Assembly: GCA_018896595.1 (NCBI GenBank)
Contig: JAHIME010000055.1
Span: forward strand, 1-12,855
Direction: 5' to 3'
Source: Patescibacteria group bacterium
GTDB taxonomy: Bacteria > Patescibacteriota > Patescibacteriia > Patescibacteriales > VMTK01
Length of the DNA stretch: 12,855 nt
Shown: positions 5,259 through 11,754 of the stretch, piece by piece
Numbering within the stretch: position 1 is the first letter of the stretch
Layout: each line of letters starts with the position of its first letter
Translations under genes and position numbers: made by a program
Notes under the pieces: generated by a model
What the model was told of the DNA's origin: nothing
The model's database searches: none
What the model saw: only the letters and a program-made list of their open reading frames with translations

Positions 5259-7295
5259 ATGGCAAAAAAAATAAATAAAATATCCCAAAAAACCGCCGCG
5301 GCTGAATACGGCGCGGAATCAATAACAGTGCTGGAAGGCCTTGAACCGGTAAGAAAAAGGCCTGGAATGTATATCGGCTCAACCGGAAACACCGGACTGC
5401 ACCACTTAATCTGGGAAGTGGTTGACAACGGCATTGACGAGGCGATGGCCGGCTTTGCCACGGAAATTACGGTTGCTTTGTTGGATAACGGCATGGTGGA
5501 AGTTTCCGACAACGGACGCGGGATTCCTGTCGGCATTCATAAAGCTACCGGAGTTTCCGCCCTGGAAACCGTTATGACTAAATTGCACGCCGGAGGAAAA
5601 TTCGGCGGAGGCGGCTATAAAGTTTCCGGCGGCTTGCACGGCGTTGGCGTAAGCGTGGTAAACGCCTTATCGGAATACTTGAAAGCCGAGGTGCATCGCG
5701 ACGGTAAAATGTGGATGCAGGAATATAAGCGCGGCAATCCGGTAAAAAAAGCTAAGCCGGTCGGCGCCACTAAAAAAACCGGCACTGTAATAACTTTTAA
5801 GCCGGACACGCAGATTTTTTCCGAACTGGAATTTAACTGGGGCAAAATCTTGGACCGCATGCGCCAACAGGCTTATTTAACAAAGGCCGTTACCATAAAA
5901 ATAGCCGATCGCCGCAAAGGCCACCGGCAAAAAGATTATCAATTTTATTTTGACGGCGGCGTTAAAGCTTATGTAAAAGCGTTAAACCATAATCAGACAG
6001 TCAAAAACGAAACTATTTTTTATATTGAAAAGGAAATTAATGATTCCAAGGTTGAAGTGGCTTTGCAATATAATGACGGCTTTAATGAAACGGTCTTGGC
6101 TTTCGCCAATAATATTATCAATCCTGACGGCGGCATGCATTTAATCGGCTTCAGGACCGCTTTAACCAGAACTTTAAACAGCTATGCCAGGGGGAAAAAT
6201 TTATTAAAAGAAAAAGAGGAAAACTTGACTGGCGACGATGTCCGCGAAGGCTTAACCGCGATTATCAGCGTTAAGCTGACCGATCCGCAGTTTGAAGGCC
6301 AAACCAAAGGCAAATTAGGCAATCCGGAAATAAAAACTTATGTTGAACAGATATTCGGCGAAGCTTTTTCAACTTTTCTGGAAGAGCATCCGAAAGAAGC
6401 CGAAGCGATAATCGGCAAATGTTGTTTGTCCGCCCAGGCCAGAATCGCGGCTCGCACCGCCCGCTCCGCTATTTTAAGGAAAGGCGCCCTGGAGGGTATG
6501 ACATTGCCCGGAAAGCTGGCTGATTGCTCAAGCCGCAAGCCGGAAGAATGCGAATTGTATATTGTTGAAGGCGACAGCGCCGGAGGAAGCGCCAAGCAGG
6601 GCCGTGACAGGAAATTCCAGGCCATTCTGCCTTTGCGCGGCAAAATTTTAAATGTTGAACGGGCGCGCTTGGATAAAATGCTGGCCAACAATGAAATAAA
6701 AAACTTGGTAATCGCTTTGGGCACCAATATTGACGAACAATTTGATTTGGAAAAACTGCGCTATCACCGAATTATAATTATGACTGACGCCGATGTTGAC
6801 GGCGCGCATATCAGGACTTTGCTTTTAACTTTATTTTACAGGCATTTCAATCCTCTTGTGGCTAACGGCAATTTATATATTGCCCAGCCGCCGCTTTACC
6901 AAATTAAAAAAGGCGCCACCGCCAAATACGCTTACTCGGATGAAGAAAAAGAAAAAATTATAAAAGAATTGGGCGGCATCGCGGTTGAAGCCGCCGATGA
7001 TGGCGAAGAGGCGGAGGAAACAACCGAGGAGGAAGCCGAAGAAAATAAAAAAGGCCGAGAAGCGGTCAGGGTCGCGCGCATCAATATCCAGCGCTATAAA
7101 GGTTTGGGCGAAATGAACCCGGAACAGCTTTGGGAAACCACCATGAATCCGGAAAAGCGCATTGTTAAACAAGTTACGATTGAAGACGTGGCCAAAGCGA
7201 ATGAAACCTTTGAGATACTGATGGGCGGCGATGTCGCGCCCCGCAAGCATTTTATCCAAACCTACGCGAAAAAAGTTGAGAACTTGGATATATAA
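5259..7295 (+). CDS. gyrB: DNA gyrase subunit B
   Basis: This 678-aa ATPase subunit of the type IIA topoisomerase introduces negative supercoils with GyrA. The GHKL ATPase domain carries catalytic Glu53 and Asn57 in WEVVDNGIDEA, DNGRGIP (84-90) and the lid GGLHGVG (124-130). The transducer domain has QTKGKLG (349-355). The TOPRIM domain has LYIVEGDSAGGSAKQGRDR (433-451, Glu437) and MTDADVDGAHIRT (508-520). The C-terminal block RYKGLGEMNPEQLW and PRKHFIQTYAKKVENLDI closes the protein as in short GyrB proteins without the large enterobacterial insertion. An unusual glutamate-rich segment of about 25 residues (576-600) interrupts the region before RYKGLGE. ParE is the main alternative, but the ILPLRGKILNVERAR and LDI ending favour GyrB. 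No Shine-Dalgarno sequence precedes the ATG. The gene converges on thrS with 9 bp between the stop codons. Confidence 0.96.
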   Translation: MAKKINKISQKTAAAEYGAESITVLEGLEPVRKRPGMYIGSTGNTGLHHLIWEVVDNGIDEAMAGFATEITVALLDNGMVEVSDNGRGIPVGIHKATGVSALETVMTKLHAGGKFGGGGYKVSGGLHGVGVSVVNALSEYLKAEVHRDGKMWMQEYKRGNPVKKAKPVGATKKTGTVITFKPDTQIFSELEFNWGKILDRMRQQAYLTKAVTIKIADRRKGHRQKDYQFYFDGGVKAYVKALNHNQTVKNETIFYIEKEINDSKVEVALQYNDGFNETVLAFANNIINPDGGMHLIGFRTALTRTLNSYARGKNLLKEKEENLTGDDVREGLTAIISVKLTDPQFEGQTKGKLGNPEIKTYVEQIFGEAFSTFLEEHPKEAEAIIGKCCLSAQARIAARTARSAILRKGALEGMTLPGKLADCSSRKPEECELYIVEGDSAGGSAKQGRDRKFQAILPLRGKILNVERARLDKMLANNEIKNLVIALGTNIDEQFDLEKLRYHRIIIMTDADVDGAHIRTLLLTLFYRHFNPLVANGNLYIAQPPLYQIKKGATAKYAYSDEEKEKIIKELGGIAVEAADDGEEAEETTEEEAEENKKGREAVRVARINIQRYKGLGEMNPEQLWETTMNPEKRIVKQVTIEDVAKANETFEILMGGDVAPRKHFIQTYAKKVENLDI

Positions 7296-7304
7296 AAACG
7301 TTTT

Positions 7305-9002
7305 TCACTTCTTGTTTCTTACTTTTTCCTCAACTTCATCAATAAACTCATCTTTGCCGATTTCTCTAACACTATCGCCTCCTCTGTCGCGAACAGCCAA
7401 TTTATCCGAACCCGTCTCTTTATCCCCTATCACTAAAACATAGGGGATTTTTTCTTTCGCGGCTTTTCTTATTTTATTTCCGACTGTTTCATTGGCGTCG
7501 TCCACTTCAACCCTGATATCCCGCTCTTTTAATTCTCGCGCCAGTTTACGGCAATATTCAATATGCCCGGCGCCGACTGAAATTATTTTCACCTGCGCCG
7601 GCGACAGCCATACCGGAAAAGCGCCGCCAAAATGCTCAATCAAGATTCCTATCATTCTTTCAAAAGAACCGAAAATCGCCGCATGGATTAAAACCGGCGT
7701 TTTCTTTTTGCCGTCTTTATCTGTATATTCGCATCCGAAACGGCCCGGAAGCTGAAAATCAAGCTGAATAGTAGCCACTTGCCAAGACCTGCCGAAAACA
7801 TCTTTAATATTAACATCAATTTTCGGCCCGTAAAAAGCGCCATCCTTTTCTTTCAGCCCGTATTGAATATTTTGCGATTCCAAAGCATTTTTTAAAGCCG
7901 ATTCCGCCTTATCCCATGTTTTTATTTCTCCCATATAATCGTCAGGCCTGTCGGCGAAAAAGAAAGACGGCTCAACGGTTAACGCTTTGTAATATTCCTT
8001 TACCGCGTTAATTATATTTTTTATTTCATCTTCTATCTGGTCTTCCCGCAAAAAAATATGCGAATCATCCTGCGTAATTTCTCTTACTCTGAAAAGTCCG
8101 TTAAGCTCTCCTGATTTTTCATTTCTAAAAACGCGGCCAATTTCGGTGTAGCGTATCGGCAAATCCTTATATGAATGCGATTTAGTTTGATATATCTTAA
8201 TATTAAGCGGGCAATCCATCGGTTTGACGCAGTAAGTTTCTTTTTCAACATTAAAAACAAACATATCATCTTTATAATGATCCCAGTGTCCGGAAGTAAT
8301 CCATAAAGTATTCTTTGCCATTTGCGGAGTTTTAATTTCTAAATAGCCGAATTTCTTGCGCAAACCCTTGCCAAAGCTTTCCAGCTCATTCCAAATAGCC
8401 ATGCCTTTCTCGTGCCAGAAAACAAAACCCGGGGCTTCTTCGTGAAAAGAAAATAAATCCAACTCCCTGCCTAATTTCCTGTGGTTTCTTTTTTCCGCTT
8501 CTTCCATCATCTTTAAATATTCATCCAGTTCCGCTCTTGTTTCAAAAGCGACTCCGTAAACGCGAGTCAGCATTTTATTTTTCTCATCGCCCCGCCAATA
8601 AGCGCCGGCTAATTTAGCCAGTTTAAAACTGCCCTTGGCGATTTTGCCGGTTGACGCGATGTGCGGTCCGGCGCAAAGATCAGTAAACTCGCCTAATTTG
8701 TAATAACTTACTTTTGTCTCGCCGGCTATTTTCAAATCTTTAATCAGCTCGGCTTTGTAAATCTGCCCCGCTGATTTTTCTTTTTTTGCCGCCTCGCCAA
8801 TATCCGTTTCCGATCTTTCAAATTTTAAATTCTGCTTTATGACGTGATTCATCTTCTTCTCAATTTTTATCAAATCATCCTCGCCTATTTTTTTATCGCC
8901 GAAATCAAAATCATAATAAAAGCCGTTTTCAATCGCCGGCCCGATGGCGAATTTAACATCAGGCCAAAACTCGGCTGCGGCCAAGGCCATGATATGGGAC
9001 AA
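7305..9002 (-). CDS. thrS: Threonyl-tRNA synthetase without TGS domain
   Basis: This class II synthetase charges tRNA-Thr. From the TTG start it is 565 aa. The N2 editing domain comes first: SHIMALA at the start, then DLCAGPH with the Cys110-x3-His114 pair. The catalytic core carries zinc ligands Cys264 (KPMDCPLN), His315 (DDSHIF) and His440 (LIHAAIFG). Motif 2 is RYTEIGRVFRNEKSGEL and motif 3 GSFERMIGILIEH. The anticodon-binding domain starts near 464 (PVWLSPAQVKII) and includes DANETVGNKIRKA. The TGS domain of about 60 residues in other ThrRS proteins is absent. The frame is open upstream to TAA at 9077-9075 and encodes LETIRHS just before the TTG. That includes the first His of the HxxxH editing motif, so the true start is probably a rare codon at 9050 (ATA), 9074 (ATT) or 9014 (ATC). 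Confidence 0.95.
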   Translation of the reverse strand: MSHIMALAAAEFWPDVKFAIGPAIENGFYYDFDFGDKKIGEDDLIKIEKKMNHVIKQNLKFERSETDIGEAAKKEKSAGQIYKAELIKDLKIAGETKVSYYKLGEFTDLCAGPHIASTGKIAKGSFKLAKLAGAYWRGDEKNKMLTRVYGVAFETRAELDEYLKMMEEAEKRNHRKLGRELDLFSFHEEAPGFVFWHEKGMAIWNELESFGKGLRKKFGYLEIKTPQMAKNTLWITSGHWDHYKDDMFVFNVEKETYCVKPMDCPLNIKIYQTKSHSYKDLPIRYTEIGRVFRNEKSGELNGLFRVREITQDDSHIFLREDQIEDEIKNIINAVKEYYKALTVEPSFFFADRPDDYMGEIKTWDKAESALKNALESQNIQYGLKEKDGAFYGPKIDVNIKDVFGRSWQVATIQLDFQLPGRFGCEYTDKDGKKKTPVLIHAAIFGSFERMIGILIEHFGGAFPVWLSPAQVKIISVGAGHIEYCRKLARELKERDIRVEVDDANETVGNKIRKAAKEKIPYVLVIGDKETGSDKLAVRDRGGDSVREIGKDEFIDEVEEKVRNKK

Positions 9003-9090
9003 AGAATGGCGGATTGTTTCTAAATTGTTATTATCTTTTGTTGTTGTTATATTTTTTGTATACTCTAATTTAATTTATAGTAGAATCGGC

Positions 9091-11094
9091 TTACTTAAAC
9101 CAAACCAATTTATTATTTACTGTATCATATCTATAATAATCTTTTACAAAACCATGAAAACTTGTGTCAGTATTACTATTGTCGTAATACTTCGCCTCAA
9201 TAACGCCATTATTCACCCTAAAAGCATCTTTATTTACATCAACATAAAGAGTAAAATTCTCATTTTCGCTTTGATGCACTATGGGAATCTTTTCTATTTT
9301 TTTTAATTCCTTATCAACTTTAACAAAACTAAAAAAATTGCCGTTACAATTCCCATACTCCTGAATGACAAATTCTTGCTTTTTACCATCGCCGTCAATA
9401 TCCCATGGCTTATAATAAGTTAAATAATCTTCAGAGAAATTCGGCAATACTAATTCCGAATTGGTTAAATCAATAGAGTCTATAATTTTATTATTATAAG
9501 ATAATAATAATTTTGCTCTTGAATCATAAATTTTATTAAAACGAAAACCGCAATAAAGTTCGTCTTCTTCTGTCGCTTGTTTTTGAGAAAAAATTTGTAA
9601 TTCTGTAATTAATGCCAAATTATTTTCTAAATCAACTCTGTTTTGCCAAGAATAGATCGCTTTATCTTTGCCCATAAAAAACAAATATGTGACGCCCGCC
9701 AATAAAATAAGTATAGATAACGCCACAACAAACAATATTTTTAAATTTACGCTTCCGCTATTGTTCTCTGTTAATATTCCGCCTAAATCATTAACGCCAA
9801 AAAACATTTTATAAACATCATAAACCAATTCCGGTCCCGCTAAATGAGGAGTATATTTATACAAACTATAAGTAGCGGCATTAACTACTTTTAATTCTTT
9901 GCCATCAACATCTTGGTGTGTAAAATTAACCGTCTCAGCTTCATCATAATATTCTCTGAAATATTTTGCCGCATAGGTTATTTGGGTAACAAATCCTTGT
10001 AATTCTTCTATTATTTTACCCTTAAACATCCCTACTCCCATTGCTCCATTAAGCTGATACTCATCAGGATCAACTGCTTTACTGCCTTTAATCAACCTTT
10101 GCTCTGCTTGCAGTTTTGTTAATAACAGTTTGGGGTTAATTGAATATTTATCCGCTGCTTTTTTAATCCAATGAGCAGCTCTATGTCCATCAAATTTTAT
10201 TTGAGCAATATGCGGCTTGTTTTTAACTTCGTGATACTTGTCTAAAAATTCTTGAATATCATTTTCACCCATTATGTCTTGATTATTAAAAGCTGAATCT
10301 TTTAAAACATACGCTTTATTAAAACCTTCCGCTATTTTTTCGGGATCATTATATATTATTTCCCCGTCTTCATGCTTTTCTAACTTTTTATCATTCATCT
10401 CTCCTAAATCCAGCTCTACCTGATGCAAAATCGGCATCCGATCGGCCCAGAATTCTATGTAGTGCACACCTTTTGGCAAATCTTCCGCGAAAATTCTTGT
10501 TTGCCTTTCTTGTTGCAAAAACTTCTTAAAAATATTAGCCGACCAAATCCAATTTCTATGAAGTATTGATAGATTGTTCTTTTTGATTTTGTTATCAATA
10601 ATCAGTTTCATATCATCACTGTCTATGCCGCGCCATTTAACTGTTACATCGGCTGTAATGCTTTTTAAAGGTAAATCAACCAAAGCTAAAGTAACCCATG
10701 GCCGACAATCTCCATCTTCAGCTTGCTTGTCTATCTTAAAACTCATCTGAGAATTCAGCTCTTGAATCTTAATGTCTTCTAAAAAAGCGCCTCTATATGG
10801 GATAAACCTAATAAAGCGCTCACCTTGCTCCAGCCATAAAACAAAAATTACAGTTTTAGATAAACCTTTTAATCTTGTACCGTTCCAAGTTGAAGGAATG
10901 TCTTTATATTGCGGCTTATCTTTGATTGGCATTTCTCGTAATTTGCGGCCATTGATTTCTATCCTCAAATCTTCTCCGCCTCTAATGCCTGATATTTTCC
11001 CTGATTCGCAACTAGCGGTGATTGAAATAGCATAAATTCCAGATTGCTTTATGCTAAACCTATGGTCAAATTGTTTGTTAATTTTTTTGTACAT
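9091..11094 (-). CDS. Membrane protein with lysozyme-like (transglycosylase-like) domain
   Basis: The protein has 667 aa in four parts. Residues about 10-115 and 118-232 are two beta-rich modules resembling carbohydrate-binding sandwiches (GIYAISITASCESGKI; WNGTRLKGLSKTVIFVLWL). Residues about 305-430 resemble a lysozyme-like/SLT domain: AAHWIKKAADKYSINPKLLL, TKLQAEQRLI with a candidate catalytic Glu331, and NAATYSLYKYTPHLAGPELV. A membrane helix covers 451-474 (LKILFVVALSILILLAGVTY and on). Residues 480-667 form a C-terminal module with a calcium-loop-like DIDGDGKKQEFVIQEY (565-580). The likely role is binding and cleaving peptidoglycan or another glycan; this is inference from pattern memory. 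There is no N-terminal signal peptide, so the topology is unclear. The gene is strikingly AT-rich and Lys/Asn/Ile-rich beside gyrB and thrS, which may indicate transfer. thrS follows within 90 nt. Confidence 0.75.
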   Translation of the reverse strand: MYKKINKQFDHRFSIKQSGIYAISITASCESGKISGIRGGEDLRIEINGRKLREMPIKDKPQYKDIPSTWNGTRLKGLSKTVIFVLWLEQGERFIRFIPYRGAFLEDIKIQELNSQMSFKIDKQAEDGDCRPWVTLALVDLPLKSITADVTVKWRGIDSDDMKLIIDNKIKKNNLSILHRNWIWSANIFKKFLQQERQTRIFAEDLPKGVHYIEFWADRMPILHQVELDLGEMNDKKLEKHEDGEIIYNDPEKIAEGFNKAYVLKDSAFNNQDIMGENDIQEFLDKYHEVKNKPHIAQIKFDGHRAAHWIKKAADKYSINPKLLLTKLQAEQRLIKGSKAVDPDEYQLNGAMGVGMFKGKIIEELQGFVTQITYAAKYFREYYDEAETVNFTHQDVDGKELKVVNAATYSLYKYTPHLAGPELVYDVYKMFFGVNDLGGILTENNSGSVNLKILFVVALSILILLAGVTYLFFMGKDKAIYSWQNRVDLENNLALITELQIFSQKQATEEDELYCGFRFNKIYDSRAKLLLSYNNKIIDSIDLTNSELVLPNFSEDYLTYYKPWDIDGDGKKQEFVIQEYGNCNGNFFSFVKVDKELKKIEKIPIVHQSENENFTLYVDVNKDAFRVNNGVIEAKYYDNSNTDTSFHGFVKDYYRYDTVNNKLVWFK

Positions 11095-11173
11095 ACAATA
11101 ATATTATTTATAGTCCCCAGCCTATCACTTCCTAATTCTCAACTTCTTTTGATAAAATTCTGCTCATGATTAA

Positions 11174-11202
11174 AATATAAGTTATTTCAAGACTTCTGTC
11201 AA
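11174..11202 (-). promoter_or_regulatory. Near-consensus promoter for the 667-aa gene (TTGACA-17-TATATT)
   Basis: On the minus strand a perfect -35 TTGACA (11202-11197), a 17-bp spacer and a -10 TATATT (11179-11174) face the 667-aa gene. Transcription would start near 11167, where an ATG also begins a 12-codon leader frame. The untranslated leader before the main ATG would be about 73 nt. Confidence 0.65.
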
Positions 11203-11318
11203 TTTCCCCTTTCTTTTACCGCGGATACTGCTTAAAGCATTTGTCCATCAGTTGCATATAATTTTCTCTCAGCCAGTAAGCCACGAGCTTGCGGCAGGAT
11301 TAATTGTTTTTTCTAAAT

Positions 11319-11347
11319 TTGACATAAATTGTTAAATAAATTATTAT
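11319..11347 (+). promoter_or_regulatory. hicB promoter (TTGACA-17-TATTAT) with overlapping inverted repeat
   Basis: A perfect -35 TTGACA (11319-11324), a 17-bp spacer and a -10 TATTAT (11342-11347) lie 37 nt before the hicB ATG. ACATAA at 11322-11327 and TTATGT at 11344-11349 form an inverted repeat that overlaps both promoter boxes, with further AATT pairing inside. The position suits an operator, as in autoregulated toxin-antitoxin promoters. Confidence 0.7.
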
Positions 11348-11384
11348 GTAAGTATATGAAAAATGTTAAACATAAAATAAAACT

Positions 11385-11639
11385 ATGCTTACGGAATATA
11401 TTTCTCAAAAACTAAATAACGCTAAATACAAAATTCTTGACGATGGTTCTTATTTCGGGGAAGTTCCGGGGCTCCATGGAGTTTGGGCATCGGAAAAAAC
11501 TTTAGAAAAATGCAGGGAAACGCTTCGCGAGGTATTAGAGGAATGGCTGATTTTAAAATTGAGGGATAAAGATGAAATTCCCGGATTTCCAAAAATTAAC
11601 TGCGAAGTCCAGCCAAGTCTTGTCTATAAACATGCCTAA
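11385..11639 (+). CDS. hicB: HicB-family antitoxin (orphaned)
   Basis: This 84-aa protein matches the short HicB/UPF0150 antitoxins. The opening MLTEYISQKLNNAKYKILDD, the core GSYFGEVPGLHGVWASEKTLE (21-41) and the helix ECRETLREVLEEWLILKLRD-type segment (42-61) follow the family closely. Antitoxins of this class fold as a partial RNase-H-like domain that blocks the HicA mRNA-interferase active site. No C-terminal ribbon-helix-helix or HTH DNA-binding domain is present, as is usual in this short group. A near-consensus promoter lies just upstream. The stop codon overlaps the start of hicA, but that gene is broken after about 12 codons, so the antitoxin now lacks its neighbour toxin. No Shine-Dalgarno sequence is visible. 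Confidence 0.88.
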   Translation: MLTEYISQKLNNAKYKILDDGSYFGEVPGLHGVWASEKTLEKCRETLREVLEEWLILKLRDKDEIPGFPKINCEVQPSLVYKHA

Positions 11640-11667
11640 AAATATTTCATGGAAAAAACTCATTCAG
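11632..11667 (+). pseudogene. hicA: Truncated hicA toxin remnant
   Basis: ATG at 11632 overlaps the hicB stop codon, the normal hicB-hicA coupling. It starts MPKNISWKKLIQ, the characteristic first strand and helix of HicA. Immediately afterwards the similarity ends: the frame continues as SFHDIIFYFNRQ and runs through a terminator into sequence antisense to the LamG gene, stopping at 11904. The family's GSHHxF-type region with the catalytic histidine does not appear in any frame downstream. The toxin is therefore a 3'-truncated relic, presumably a deletion. Confidence 0.75.
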
Positions 11668-11699
11668 AGTTTTCACGACATTATTTTTTATTTTAACAG

Positions 11700-11724
11700 A
11701 CAGCGCAAGTTGGCTGTTTTTTTT
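11700..11724 (+). terminator. Intrinsic terminator after hicB and hicA remnant
   Basis: ACAGC (11700-11704) pairs with GCTGT (11713-11717) around an 8-base loop, followed by a run of eight T's (11717-11724). It closes the hicB transcript 60 nt after its stop. On the opposite strand no T-tract follows the hairpin. Confidence 0.65.
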
Positions 11725-11754
11725 ATTGGTTTTTCAAATCTCCAAGGTAAAAAA

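Noticed and set aside
6873..7259. Long antisense frame opposite the gyrB C-terminus (also others opposite gyrB, thrS and rplY)
   Set aside because: Shadow of strongly conserved coding sequence on the other strand, with no independent motif, promoter or RBS.
7294..7305. AAAAACGTTTTT palindrome between the convergent gyrB and thrS stops, as a bidirectional terminator
   Set aside because: There is no loop and no GC-rich stem, and the match is short and expected in AT-rich DNA. No functional claim is supported.
11216..11299. Short minus-strand frame ending KLVAYWLRENYMQLMDKC and on to a stop, possibly a gene relic
   Set aside because: Only 27 codons with no start. Similarity to a known family is not recognisable, and the hexanucleotide quality alone is not enough.
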